A stretch of DNA of 64,000 bases, taken from positions 756,501-820,500 of the forward strand of contig CAJHZI010000184.1 of assembly GCA_905160935.1 (NCBI GenBank), in the 5' to 3' direction. How positions within the stretch are numbered: position 1 is the stretch's first letter; each line of letters begins with the position of its first letter. The notes beneath the pieces are model-generated. The model had not been told where the DNA came from and did no database searches. It saw nothing but the letters and a program-made list of their open reading frames with translations. The position numbers and the translations under genes are program-made. This DNA comes from Enchytraeus crypticus. Lineage: Eukaryota; Annelida; Clitellata; Enchytraeida; Enchytraeidae. Positions 56,411 through 64,000 of this stretch are shown here, piece by piece.

Positions 56411-56594
56411 CGGCCATCTACATCTCTATCTAATTTCGTATGCACAGAGAATAATGTGCAATACTTACTTCTACAGGAATATCCGTTATCAACGAGATGA
56501 TAACCGGTATGACACTGACAATTGAACCAGCTGTCTGACTGCCTCAACACATCTCGACATAGTTGATGGCACTGACTCTCTTTACTGCAGCGGC
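35217..56594 (-). CDS. EGF/LamG matrix protein, pikachurin/agrin/perlecan type (5' partial)
   Basis: Exons in transcript order: 56594-56469, 53593-52529, 50304-50076, 44597-44453, 43583-43391, 42517-42389, 41564-41271, 40816-40641, 38936-38756, 37865-37787, 37468-37220, 36631-36525 and 35386-35217. All phases match and give 1047 visible residues. Domains: EGF (about 3-42), disordered linker (43-360), EGF (363-395), LamG1 (398-587), EGF, LamG2 (630-805), EGF, LamG3 (847-1047). The alternation of EGF and three LamG modules at the C-terminus is the plan of pikachurin, agrin and perlecan, which bind dystroglycan or other cell-surface partners outside the cell. Single EGF modules between LamGs and an EGF before LamG1 fit pikachurin or agrin best, but I cannot assign an orthologue. 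The signal peptide and N-terminus lie upstream. Confidence 0.88.
36525..36631 (-). CDS. Matrix gene exon 12: LamG3
   Basis: Phase 2 in, phase 1 out at ATCG/GTATAT. Encodes [20 protein letters not shown] and GRIYIG, the central strands of LamG3. Confidence 0.85.
37220..37468 (-). CDS. Matrix gene exon 11: LamG3
   Basis: Phase 2 in and out. Encodes [32 protein letters not shown] and [11 protein letters not shown], which match the calcium-site region of agrin and perlecan LamG domains. Confidence 0.88.
37787..37865 (-). CDS. Matrix gene exon 10: start of LamG3
   Basis: A 79-nt exon from GTTAACAG to CAAAG/GTAAGC, phase 1 in and 2 out. Encodes [20 protein letters not shown], the expected first strand of LamG3. 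Without it the phases of exons 9 and 11 do not join, which confirms it. Confidence 0.85.
38230..38440. repeat. ~52-bp tandem repeat
   Basis: About four diverged units built on AAAGCATTAACTTTTCTAAC and AGCTTTTTGTAGTTAAT, in the intron before exon 10. Confidence 0.8.
38756..38936 (-). CDS. Matrix gene exon 9: LamG2 end and EGF
   Basis: Phase 0 in, phase 1 out. Encodes [14 protein letters not shown], then an EGF module [17 protein letters not shown] to [10 protein letters not shown]. Confidence 0.88.
39119..39272. repeat. (TA)n microsatellites
   Basis: Two perfect TA tracts, 39119-39178 and 39228-39272, with a third at 39461-39483 beyond a SINE. Confidence 0.9.
39288..39420 (+). mobile_element. 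SINE T1, best copy
   Basis: CAGTGGCGAAGCCGGTAAG fits the pol III box A and GGGGTTCAAATCCTGG fits box B at tRNA spacing. The 3' part GAGGAAACTGACGTTAACC is constant in other copies. TA tracts lie on both sides. Confidence 0.85.
39845..39990 (+). mobile_element. SINE T1 copy, diverged
   Basis: GCTGAGCCAGTGGCTTG, GCAGGGTTCACATACAG and CGAAACTGACGTTGACG. Confidence 0.7.
40405..40620 (-). mobile_element. SINE T2, well-preserved copy
   Basis: On the minus strand: GTCTCGATAGCGTAGG, TGGGTTCGATTCCCAGCC (box B), GTAAAATCTCCGATATTCAC, GTTTAAACATATGG and AAAGTGATAGATATCAACA. It lies in the intron, 21 bases past the exon 8 donor. Confidence 0.8.
40641..40816 (-). CDS. Matrix gene exon 8: LamG2
   Basis: Acceptor ATTCACAG, donor AGC/GTACGA. 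Encodes [14 protein letters not shown] and [11 protein letters not shown] reversed SINE T2 lies 21 bases beyond the donor. Confidence 0.85.
40972..41048 (+). mobile_element. SINE T1 3' part
   Basis: AATCCTGGGCTCGCCCGCC and GAGGAAACTGACGTTTACG. Confidence 0.75.
41271..41564 (-). CDS. Matrix gene exon 7: LamG2
   Basis: Phase 1 in and out. Encodes [51 protein letters not shown] and [10 protein letters not shown], a very clear LamG first half. Confidence 0.9.
42200..42402 (-). repeat. ~100-bp tandem duplication spanning exon 6 donor
   Basis: CAGTTTGTAAAA recurs at 42200 and 42301, and GACAGTTGAC at 42292 and 42391. The second set includes the last 13 coding bases and donor of exon 6. Confidence 0.75.
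42389..42517 (-). CDS. Matrix gene exon 6: EGF
   Basis: Phase 1-1 exon. Encodes [19 protein letters not shown] through [12 protein letters not shown], a complete six-cysteine EGF module. Its last 13 bases belong to a 100-bp tandem duplication. Confidence 0.88.
42765..43050 (-). repeat. 16-bp GC-rich minisatellite
   Basis: About 17 units of CCGAGGCGTCCTACAT with A/G and T/C variants, GC-rich in an AT-rich intron. Confidence 0.92.
43391..43583 (-). CDS. Matrix gene exon 5: end of LamG1
   Basis: Phase 0 in, phase 1 out. Encodes [15 protein letters not shown] and [20 protein letters not shown]. The acceptor region is duplicated in the intron at 43629-43674. Confidence 0.88.
43577..43674 (-). 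repeat. 52-bp duplication at exon 5 acceptor
   Basis: AACAACAATAGTATTG and TTTAATATTGCAT-like blocks occur twice (43577-43623 and 43629-43674). Only the first keeps the acceptor AG. Confidence 0.75.
44085..44200 (+). mobile_element. SINE T1 copy
   Basis: GACCGCGGATCAGTATGTGC, GGGTTCAAATCCTGGGC and GAGGAAACTGACATTAACC. Box A is truncated. Confidence 0.8.
44453..44597 (-). CDS. Matrix gene exon 4: LamG1 middle
   Basis: Phase 2 in, phase 0 out at AAG/GTAGAA. Encodes [30 protein letters not shown] and LNNGTIARG. Confidence 0.88.
44625..44768 (+). mobile_element. LINE-A 3' end with (GA)n tail
   Basis: GTGGAAATGAAGAGGAAGGC, ACTGCCAGTAGGCAGTGCAC, then a GA repeat to 44768. Confidence 0.8.
44777..44982 (+). 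mobile_element. SINE-B copy
   Basis: GTGTTGTGTCTGGGTGGCTG, CCGTGGACTGCACGTGTCG, AACCAATGTCAGAAAGGGCA and ACCGACCCTAGTCAAACTG then AAGGGAAGATGAGGATG. Confidence 0.8.
45205..45430 (-). mobile_element. SINE-A copy (reverse)
   Basis: GAGTCTGCTTTCGCGCTCCA, CGTTAATCCATTCACAAAAC and GGTGGTTTCCCGTTGTC mirror the plus-strand SINE-A blocks. Confidence 0.65.
45620..45860 (+). repeat. ~39-bp minisatellite
   Basis: About six units of GGACTATGGGCCTATACTGT with GGCATGTAGACTCATT. Confidence 0.85.
46135..46200 (-). mobile_element. LINE-A 3' end fragment
   Basis: Matches the reversed LINE-A end (TACTGCCTAATGGCTGGTCC). Confidence 0.55.
46668..47530 (-). mobile_element. Three serial 3' ends of one retroelement
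   Basis: The block AAGAACCCGAGGTTTGATAA ... GGCTACTCGAGGTCATC occurs at 46668-46811 and 46995-47109, with a shorter one at 46895-46948. ATT repeats separate them. On the minus strand two copies encode [12 protein letters not shown] and AIQH, with a downstream A-rich tail. The family is unknown to me. The longest copy reaches about 47530. Confidence 0.55.
47585..48005 (+). repeat. Degenerate tandem repeat
   Basis: Many variants of GCTATGACTATAACA with changing unit length. Confidence 0.85.
48383..48662 (-). mobile_element. 5S rRNA-derived SINE, second copy
   Basis: On the minus strand GAAGTTAAGCTACATCGG, CTCGGTTAGTAC and CACCATGG-type box C remnants, followed by the same body as 22105-22395. 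The 5S part has more changes than the first copy. Confidence 0.8.
48665..48915 (-). pseudogene. Possible gypsy integrase C-terminal fragment
   Basis: The minus-strand frame contains [30 protein letters not shown] and [10 protein letters not shown] basic stretch followed by PGDRVLVR-like sequence is typical of the end of gypsy-type integrases. A good acceptor (GTATTTCAG) precedes it at about 48911, so an unrecognised host exon is the alternative. It does not fit the LamG1 phases between exons 3 and 4, which join without it. Low confidence. Confidence 0.3.
49500..49800 (-). mobile_element. LINE-A 3' end, long fragment
   Basis: The minus strand covers the last 300 bp of LINE-A, from AATGAGGAAGTTCTAGAGAG to ACCTACCATTAGGCAGTGCA. 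Confidence 0.8.
49860..49927. repeat. Near-perfect palindrome, 32-33 bp arms
   Basis: CAGGATCATAACATTTGACT (and on, to AAGT) at 49861-49891 is exactly complementary to 49896-49926, with a loop of two to four bases. It lies 149 bp beyond the exon 3 donor. Confidence 0.92.
50076..50304 (-). CDS. Matrix gene exon 3: start of LamG1
   Basis: Acceptor GTGTTCAG, donor TTCAG/GTTTGG. Encodes [38 protein letters not shown] and NGRIEF. Joins exon 4 to give EFRFDCGSG. Confidence 0.88.
50429..50646 (+). mobile_element. SINE-B copy
   Basis: CCGTGTTGTGTCCGGGTTGC, GTAGACTGCACGTGTCG, ACGTCAGAAAGGACATTCGG, ACTCTAGTTAAACTAGGATT, then (GATGAT)n. Confidence 0.8.
50854..51742. mobile_element. Solo LTR with 5-bp TSD
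   Basis: The 879-bp segment 50859-51737 begins TGTCA and ends TGACA. AATAT precedes it (50854-50858) and follows it (51738-51742), a 5-bp target duplication. A TATATAA sits near 51392. An open frame at 51032-51265 lies inside and is not supported as a gene. No internal retroviral-type coding is adjacent, so this is a recombined solo LTR. Orientation is not clear. Confidence 0.75.
51880..51945 (+). mobile_element. SINE T1 fragment
   Basis: GGCTGAGCCGTTGGCATG joined to GAGTAGGAAACTGACGTTAA; the middle is deleted. Confidence 0.6.
52150..52534 (-). repeat. 34-38 bp tandem array of decoy 5' splice sites
   Basis: The real donor of exon 2 is AATTAG/GTGAGT at 52528. Repeats downstream place AATTAG/GTAAGT with its G at 52453, 52419, 52385, 52351, 52317, 52283 and 52245. 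Further variants are at 52491 (GGAAGT, broken), 52207 (GCAAGT), 52171 and 52158 (GTAAGT with altered exon side). The repeat unit includes the last six exon bases. Confidence 0.93.
52529..53593 (-). CDS. Matrix gene exon 2: disordered acidic linker and EGF
   Basis: A 1065-nt phase 1-1 exon. The first 300 or so residues are low-complexity, rich in Asn, Gln, Ser, Glu and Arg, with an acidic Tyr-rich patch ([20 protein letters not shown]). The exon ends with an EGF module from [12 protein letters not shown] to [12 protein letters not shown]. The donor is AATTAG/GTGAGT, and copies of it continue downstream. Confidence 0.88.
54340..54725. repeat. CT-rich microsatellite
   Basis: Interrupted CT repeats in the intron between exons 1 and 2. 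The open frames here are artefacts. Confidence 0.9.
55760..55965 (+). mobile_element. LINE-E C-terminal relic
   Basis: The plus strand contains [17 protein letters not shown] and a GRPR-type stretch, the usual end of RTE-like polyproteins. Frameshifted and short. Confidence 0.6.
56348..56405. repeat. (TA)n microsatellite
   Basis: TA tract 64 bp beyond the first visible matrix-gene exon's donor. Confidence 0.9.
56469..56594 (-). CDS. Matrix gene first visible exon: EGF
   Basis: Phase 1-1 exon from ATATAG to AGAA/GTAAGT. Encodes [14 protein letters not shown] and [18 protein letters not shown], six cysteines with 5, 3, 12, 1 and 12 spacing as in LDLR-type EGF modules. The calcium-binding DxxE start is not evident. 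Confidence 0.82.
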
Positions 56595-56914
56595 CTATAT
56601 GATATAATCAATCAATCAATTCAGTTAATAAAGTAGCAAATAATCCAAATGCCGGCTCACGGTAGAGGATTTTGTGATATCTGTTGATAATGTTTGACCA
56701 TTAATTACTGTATGCTGTCATATCATCGTTGTCGTCGAGGGGTAGAAGTGAGTGACGTCGACAATGAAGAAAGGCACAATTAATGAATTCAATTAAAGAA
56801 ATTGAAAAAACTTTATATATATATACATAAATATATAATATATATATATTATATATATATATATTAATATATGTATATATACTGTATATATATATTTTTC
56901 TTTTCTCTGCGTGA

Positions 56915-57286
56915 CGTCACTTTGTGGACACCAGAACATCCTCTTTTACCTTCTGTCTCCACTGATACCGGTCCTGGGCAGGATGATAGACATCACTCTG
57001 TGCTAGGTTATATTTAGTATCTATTTGTTCTTTATCTTTATTATATTGTTTAATTAAAGTATATTTATTTCCCATACCTAGTTTCATTTTACTTTTTGTT
57101 ATTCTATAATTTAGAGCTTTTCTTATTGGAGTATTTTCATCCAATCTTAGCATATGTCCTATCCAACTGAGTCTTTTGAATTTTAATAATTCACTCCACG
57201 GTTTTTCTTGTGTTCTGTCATATAGGTCCGTATTGCTAATTGTGTATGGGTATTTTATATTTAATATGATTCTCAATAGTTTTCTT

Positions 57287-57290
<4 letters not shown>
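56915..57290 (-). mobile_element. LINE-D C-terminal fragment
   Basis: Minus strand encodes [40 protein letters not shown] and QDRYQWRQKVKEDV, the end of a non-LTR reverse transcriptase polyprotein. The frame is open for about 120 codons, so the copy is moderately young. Its 5' side merges into TA repeats. Confidence 0.75.
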
Positions 57291-57357
<67 letters not shown>

Positions 57358-57365
57358 ATATCGTG

Positions 57366-57427
<62 letters not shown>
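57291..57427. repeat. (TA)n microsatellites
   Basis: Two TA tracts separated by GTTGATATCGTG. Confidence 0.9.
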
Positions 57428-57429
<2 letters not shown>

Positions 57430-57432
<3 letters not shown>

Positions 57433-57760
57433 AGGCACTGATAACAAGACAGACAGTGAAAGAGAGGCACTGATAGCATCATAGACAACGACACAGAGGC
57501 ACTGATAACAACATAGACAACGACACAGAGGCACTGATAACAACATAGACAACGACACAGAGGCACTAATAACAACATTGACAACGACACAGAGGCACTA
57601 ATAACAACACAAACAATGACACAGAGGCACTAATAACAACACAGACAATGACACAGAAACACTGAAAACAACATAGACAATGACACAGAGGCACAGATAG
57701 CAACACAGACAATGTCACAGAGGCACAGATAACAAAACAGACAATGACAAAGACAGTCAT
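57430..57760 (-). repeat. 32-bp minisatellite
   Basis: About ten units of AGAGGCACTGATAACAACAT plus AGACAACGACAC. Confidence 0.92.
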
Positions 57761-58219
57761 GCAGACAAATCAGAGCAGCACTATCGACTCTGTTTCCGTA
57801 CTTATGATTGATACACATGCAGCTTCGTCAATAGCGCATGAAAGCATAATGTAAGACACAAGACCAATATCAAAATTCAAAATTAAGAAAACAAAAATAA
57901 AATTTATAATAATTACAAAGTTTTATTGGTCTACTCTCTGCATTTTTTTGACGATATTGCTAAATGTTAGGCACAACTTAATATTTATCTTAAACTTATA
58001 CCTATTACTATCAGTTTTATCAATACTTATTTGTTGATATTAAGAGTTATTAAAAGGCGAACCTCTCAGGATATGAAACTGACGTTAACAATGGCTTAAA
58101 GCTTTTTTAGTATACCTTTTTCTTATAATTAAGTTAATGAATTCTTTTCAAAAGTTTTGTTTTAAGAAGACCTAAATTAGCTTGGCTTCAGGTTTACATA
58201 GAACCTGGTACTTGGCTAT

Positions 58220-58254
58220 GAACTAATGAGAAAGATGCAGTTTCTCATTAGTTC
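58220..58254. repeat. Short inverted repeat
   Basis: GAACTAATGAGAAA and its exact complement with a seven-base loop. No T-run suggests a pol III use. Confidence 0.8.
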
Positions 58255-58964
58255 TTTAGTTTTTTCAACAATCTTTCATTGTTGAGTTCTAGAAGTTTAA
58301 GTATATTCCACTTGACATGAGAATCTGTCCCGTAAAGCTCAACTCTATTACCCTTACTTGTCGTTTGTGTAGACCTAGACTTCCTCTCTTCACTTCTCCT
58401 TCACTCTGTTTTCTTTTGGCTCATTCCCCTTCCCTCGCTCTTCTTCTGACACATTGCTCAAGTTCATTCACGATTTCTTAAGGAAACAGGTGGTCATCAT
58501 ACGATGAAACCGGACGTTAAATCTCTGTTATACTGAACTTCACTAAAGAATCACAGAGCGCAACAGTTGCTATAGGATTGCAATGGCGAGGCTCCTTTCA
58601 AACACGACACGTAAGAAACGGTTTAGTTCCTCTCTATAAGGCTACGCACGACACACACCGTGACACGCAGAGACTGCACGTGAAGAGTTGTAACGGGAAT
58701 CGAATGAATTCTTATTGATCAACTCTTTCAAGTTCTATTTTATCCCCCCCGCGCTTTCCCACCACCCTCAATTCATACACCTCCCCCGACCCCTCAAGTG
58801 AGGGGGGAGCCTGGCTGGGGTTTTATAGGACAACTTGAAATAAGGATATAGGTTATATGGATAGGCCTATCCTTACTTCAAAGTAATAATCTTTTATACA
58901 ATATTTTTTAAATACAAATATAATTTATTAGACAATGAAAGAAGCTCATTTAAACTAACTGAAG

Positions 58965-59095
58965 TTACCTATAACTGAAGTTAACTGAAGTTAACTAACT
59001 GAAATTATCTGAACTTAACTTAACTAAAGTTGCTTAACGTAACTGAAAGTAACTGAAGTTAACTGAAACTTTGCTAAGTAACTGAAGTTAACGAA
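58965..59095 (+). repeat. Degenerate CTGAAGTTAA tandem repeat
   Basis: Around ten decayed copies of a 10-12 bp unit. Confidence 0.8.
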
Positions 59096-59459
59096 TATAT
59101 GTAATATAATTAATTCTGCTTAGAACTGTCCTACAGGCTACTTCATGGATGAAACTGCAATAAGTTAGAGCTGCTTTTACTGTTGGCCCGGGTGTGTCAG
59201 ATCATATTAATTTAAAGAACAAACGGAGCGCTTATTAACTAGATGTTAAATAAAAAGCATGTCCAACTGAAAAGAATATACTAAAGAAATAAATATACAT
59301 GAGATCAGAAAAAAATGTTAAGAAAATCTAATGTATACTTAAGAACTTATAGAACAAAAAGAAAATAACGAACGAAAATTAATTCTGTTTCGTTAGCTAA
59401 ATAATTAACAAATACAATTAATCGTCAAGTTATGCTCTAGAATATTTCATAAGAAGTAG

Positions 59460-59730
59460 AAAGAAGAACTGGATGGGTCATATCCTGCATGTAAATGGTT
59501 TACTTAAAATAGTTTACTTTAATTTAATTTAATTATTAATGGTTTGCTTAAAAGAGGTAATTGAAGGAAGAAAGAAAAAAGGTTAGAAGAAGATCGAGAC
59601 TTAATATGCTGGATGATTTGATAACTTATTCATATGTTGATGTGAAAAGAAAAGCAGAGGTTAGAAATACGTGTGGAGTTATATGCCACAGACTTGCCAA
59701 TAGACAGTGCACTAAGAAAGAGATAGACAG
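59460..59730 (+). mobile_element. LINE-A 3' end, diverged
   Basis: Pieces corresponding to NWMGHILH and LLKEVIEGRK, then ACTTGCCAATAGACAGTGCA, in LINE-A order with a small internal duplication. Confidence 0.7.
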
Positions 59731-60532
59731 GTTTGGGATTCTCAACTCAGAAATACTGCACTATGCGTGGGTAATATCGGTTTACTACTTAATAAATTTA
59801 ATAGGATTATATGGACATTTTCTTGTACTACTTAGAATGAGATTGAGGATGTTCGGCATTCAATACACTACAAAATATGACATTCGCTATGAGTATTTTG
59901 ACTGAAAAGAAATGATTTCTTTACAATTGTTAATTGAAAAAGTATCCGCTATATAATTTTCTTTTCTGAATCTAATTTGTATTTTCTTACATTCTAGCTT
60001 TTACAGTACGTGATCACACACACACACATTTTCGGCATTAGTATGAAGTCGAAAATATTCTCTTAGCGAAACTCATTCATTTTATATATTTTCAGCATTT
60101 ACTTATAAAATGTAACAAAATCACAAAGGCTTCATAAATTTAATTTATTTAAATTGCGGTCAAAATACTTTCGCCATCCGAAACTGCAGCAAAAACGAAA
60201 TATATTTTAAACCTGGCTGCACTCAACAATCACATCAAGCATTGAATTAAGTGTCAAGTAAAAAATTAGGCAGAAGAATGCTAACATTTTTCTAAAGAAA
60301 TGCAACCTTGAAGCTGTCATATGTCTAAACATTTTACTCTGAGACAGGATAAAGTAACGGCGTAGCATCAGAATGTTGCAGGGCTTGGCATTACGACGCT
60401 GCCTCGTTCAGACGCTCGTATCATGTAATCGTATAAAATATTCTCCATCTCTACTCAAGACTCTCGCAGTAACGTCTCTGCCACTTTTTACGTCTTTCTT
60501 CAATCTCGATTTGCTTCAATATTTTCTGCTCT

Positions 60533-60536
<4 letters not shown>

Positions 60537-60572
<36 letters not shown>

Positions 60573-60659
60573 CTCTCTCTCTCGGTCTCTCTGTTTTTTT
60601 CTCTCTCTCTTTCTCTCTCTCCCTTTCTCTCTCTCTCTCTCTCTCTCGCTCGCTCTATT

Positions 60660-60708
<49 letters not shown>
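60537..60708. repeat. (CT)n microsatellite
   Basis: Long interrupted CT tract. Confidence 0.92.
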
Positions 60709-60710
<2 letters not shown>

Positions 60711-61419
60711 TTTCCTTGATTGTATGAACATTGGCCTACTATCTTAAAAATTATGAAAATACAGCTCGTAATAATTTAAGCTCTTTGATCCATTTTGATC
60801 GCTACATATTAATTTATTAAACCAACCATTCCGCAATGCGAAATTTGTTGTCGTTTTTAAAGTTAAATATCTACAATAATTATGTGTGGATGGATATTTC
60901 GCCAACATAAATAATGCTCCAAAGATCATATATAATATGCCGAACAGCACACTAGGCCCACTGTTCAAAGCAAATACGATTTATCTTTTCTTAGCTTCAA
61001 CCATGTATATGTAACCTTCATTACTTTATCCAAAAATTGGGAAAGCAGTATCAATGAACCAGACAGAATTCATGAGTTTACTATTTTCATGTAACTAGAA
61101 CTAGATGAAAAATCATTGTTCAATACAAAATTTACTGGGCTATATATCTTCTGGAAGAGATTAGCTCATGCATCTAAAATATTCTTGAATATCTTGCTAC
61201 TGAAACTTCTAACGAAATTAAAATATCCATTCTAACGAGACTTAGAGATTAGTTAATTCCTTAGCTTACATAGTTAATTAAATTATCATTTTTTTCAAGA
61301 TTTGTTTCAATTAGTTTTAAAATGTGAAACTTTTATTTCCATAGTTGATTTCATTTGCCGATATTCTTAATGAGTTCGATATTACAGTGATAGATTGAAA
61401 CATTAAGCTATTAAAAAGC

Positions 61420-61530
61420 TTAAGTTAAACGTCAGCTTCATATCAATGACAGGACCGAGCTCTGGATTTTAAGCTTGAATCTACTGATACGCTGTTGAAT
61501 GAAATAACAACATGCTACTGGTCCAGCCCA
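61420..61530 (-). mobile_element. SINE T1 copy, diverged
   Basis: AAACGTCAGCTTCATATC and GGACCGAGCTCTGGATTTT are reversed T1 blocks. Confidence 0.55.
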
Positions 61531-62349
61531 AAAATTGAAACATTAAATGTATTCATTATATTTATTGTGAGAGAACAAATACTATAGAGATGATTTAAGA
61601 AACGAAACTTAGAAGCACTTTACTTAACCAGTAGCAAAAGAATAGTCAACATATCGACGGCCAGAAGATGCAGCTGATGGATGAAGATACATTTATCAGT
61701 GTAGCATCCTCGGCAGTACAATTCTGTGGGTGTTACGAAAATCAGTAATTCACTGCTTAGCGTCACGCTGTCACCTATTTAATTAATCTATTTATTCGGA
61801 ATATGTAAGCGCCAATTGTGGGCCTTTATTTTCATTCATGCGCTCTAACTGCTTAATGGTAATTGCGATATGCGTTTGGTAAACAAATAAATAAATAATC
61901 TATTAAATTATTTTTTAATTAAGTTACTTGACTTAGCCTAGGAAATATAATCAACACCCTCGTCCACTTTATTAAACTAAAACTGGATATCTATAATTAA
62001 AAAGATTAAAATAATTTAAATTGCACATATTTGATACAAATAAATTAAATAAATTGACAGTATCTTATCATTTGTTATATAATTATATCCTATATATCTA
62101 TCCTTTATGAGCAGATCAGAACGTTAAACCCTAATGGAGGTGATAACATATTTTAAAGTTGGATTATACTTTTAAACAACAATTCTCTGTATAAATACCG
62201 ATGCGTGTTTTTGAGTTAAATCTAAACCTAGTTTCATGCTAGTTTTATGTCTCTAATAATCCTACTGAGAAGTAACACGGGATTTGAGCCTTACACCCGA
62301 AGTAGAAATCTTACCGATCATATTCATCATGATTCAACCTTGGTTATAT

Positions 62350-62360
62350 TCTCTCTCCTT

Positions 62361-62395
<35 letters not shown>

Positions 62396-62650
62396 GTCAT
62401 TCTCTCTCAAGTGTTCTGCTAATTAGCAGGTCTAAGGTACATATTCCTACTCATATGAAGCTTTTCATACTCCGATAAGAGCACACCATCTTACAACGGG
62501 TTAATCCCTTCACAAAAAGTTAAGACTCAGCCGCACCGTAATAAAACCTACAGCTTGTGAATAATATGGCTTCTAAGAGGTTTTCCATTGTCTTCCTAAG
62601 TTCTTGCTCAGTCACCAATTACGGCAAATGCAGTTTTGTTTGGTATATTC
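62350..62650 (-). mobile_element. SINE-A copy (reverse) with CT tract
   Basis: A CT tract is followed by TCTGCTAATTAGCAGGTCTA, GGTTAATCCCTTCACAAAA and GAGGTTTTCCATTGTCTTCC, the reverse of SINE-A. Confidence 0.7.
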
Positions 62651-63506
62651 TTCAGCGTCCCGGACATGAACGGGAATTGGTTTTACTAAGTTTGTAAAAT
62701 TCATCATTAGTTTCTCACTTGTCACTACATACTGTAAAACCTCCTTACACGCTTAAGCTCCCATGAGTTAATTGATATTCATGAAAACCTACGATTCACT
62801 GCTAGAAATTCTCTTGCATATTCATACAGCAAATAACAGCCTAATCTCCGAAGAAGTGATTGATCTAAATAATCTAACGACCATTTGTCTCGTATTAGTC
62901 CTTACGACCAAGGCAGTAGTATTAGATGATTCTGAATTCTTCTCTACTTATACAAATAAGACAATTGCTTAGATTTGTTAGTTAGTTTACACTAATCGGT
63001 TTTTCTTTTTTTTTGCACAAACATGACAACACTGTGATGCAGCACTCATTATAATAACAGTAGAAAGTGGCACTCATCATGATAACACTATATAATTAAT
63101 CTCTAATAGCCTTCCTATCCTTTTTCAAGGATAACCTGACTAGTCAGTTAGACTAACTCAACTGTACTACCTAACCTATATAGAAGCCACCACCATCTTC
63201 ACAGTGTAGACGTTAAAAGAAAACTCCTTTCTACAATCCTTCCAACACGTATTTCCTTCTATTTTCCTCTTTCCACTTATTTCGTCTACTCTCCTAGACG
63301 TCTCAAAGTCGACAGACTTGTCTAGGAAGGACTGGACAAATCTGGACTCTGGAATTACTTCAAGCCACGCCCACAACGATGACCACAATCTGTGGAGTCA
63401 TAGTATAGGACTTATGTGACTAGTTACATAACTATCACTTAATGATACATTATAAAATAATAGCATAGTATTTACTAAATACTTAAGCCATGGGCGATGC
63501 AATAGG

Positions 63507-63609
63507 AGAAAGAGAGAGAGAGAGAGAGAGAGAGTGAATGATATATATATATACATGTATATATATACATGTATATAGGCCTATATACAGTATATAATTT
63601 TTTATATTA

Positions 63610-63671
<62 letters not shown>
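63507..63671. repeat. (GA)n and (TA)n microsatellites
   Basis: GA tract at 63507-63534, then TACATGTATATA repeats and a TA tract at 63612-63671. A CT tract runs from 63959 to the window end. Confidence 0.9.
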
Positions 63672-63673
<2 letters not shown>

Positions 63674-63956
63674 CGAATAAATATTTCCGAAACAAGATAA
63701 ATGCTAAACCTTTAGACAAACCTTTAGATAAACCTTTAGATTTCCTTCAAGTCAACGCCCCTTCCGGAAATGTTAGAATCTCGAGAAGTTTTGTAGGTGC
63801 ACGAATAAGCAGCACTTATTAGTCACATCACATTCCTTCATCTCCCTTGAAGGAATTATATAACATAGGATATCAGTCCCAAATGTATCAATTCAGCATC
63901 ACTTGCTGATCCCCACTCTTCTCCCACCATCCCTCCGTCGCTATTACGTATGTCTA

Positions 63957-64000
<44 letters not shown>

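Larger units (their letters stand above)
56595..64000. other. Upstream intron or intergenic DNA of the matrix gene
   Basis: The first visible exon is entered in phase 1, so more exons must lie upstream, here or beyond the window. I found no candidate whose splice sites, phase and protein all agree. The content is mainly microsatellites, a 32-bp minisatellite and LINE/SINE fragments. Confidence 0.6.

Noticed and set aside
57776..57836. Possible minus-strand exon next to the 32-bp minisatellite
   Set aside because: Weak acceptor, no domain, and most of the open frame is minisatellite.
61640..61760. Minus-strand cysteine-containing stretch (LYCRGCYTDKCIF) as an LDLa or EGF exon
   Set aside because: Cysteine spacing fits neither module and the donor phase does not match the next known exon.
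63176..63400. 71-codon minus-strand frame (WKDCRKEFSFNVYTVKM) as an upstream matrix-gene exon
   Set aside because: The acceptor is plausible, but the frame hits a stop right before the only good donor, and I recognise no domain.

Overview
This is animal nuclear DNA from an invertebrate metazoan that I cannot place further. It is AT-rich, has small exons with long introns and clean GT-AG junctions, carries long TA and CT/GA microsatellites, and is crowded with degenerate LINEs, SINEs and a mariner relic. I rebuilt three multi-exon genes by hand from splice sites and reading phase. Every junction used keeps the frame.

Region 1 (1-10968, + strand): the 3' part of a single-pass membrane receptor. 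Five visible exons encode a CUB-like half domain, one LDL-receptor class A repeat, a transmembrane segment with a basic stop-transfer, and a cytoplasmic tail with three PPxY motifs and a possible C-terminal PDZ ligand (373 visible residues). Its introns hold several LINE and SINE fragments, a mariner-type element with long inverted repeats, and minisatellites that abut two acceptors.

Region 2 (10969-19481): 3' UTR and intergenic DNA with repeats. Region 3 (19482-27548, + strand): a complete Rab11-family GTPase of 208 residues in six coding exons. It starts in a 34-nt exon and ends in the prenylation motif CNC. A 5'-truncated non-LTR retrotransposon with an intact YADD box lies antisense in intron 1, next to a 5S rRNA-derived SINE.

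Region 4 (27549-35216): intergenic repeats. Region 5 (35217-56594, - strand): the 3' part of a secreted matrix protein, 13 exons and 1047 residues, arranged EGF, long disordered acidic linker, EGF, LamG, EGF, LamG, EGF, LamG. This is the C-terminal plan of pikachurin, agrin and perlecan. Region 6 (56595-64000): upstream intron or intergenic DNA, mostly repeats, where I could not confirm further exons.

The most unusual pattern is tandem repetition at splice sites. In the LamG/EGF gene a 34-38 bp repeat copies the 5' splice site of the linker exon, giving seven exact decoy donors downstream. Two other splice sites in that gene, two acceptors of the receptor gene and one donor of the Rab gene also touch or lie beside tandem repeats. 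Two LINE families each share a 3' tail with a SINE family here, which suggests trans-mobilisation.
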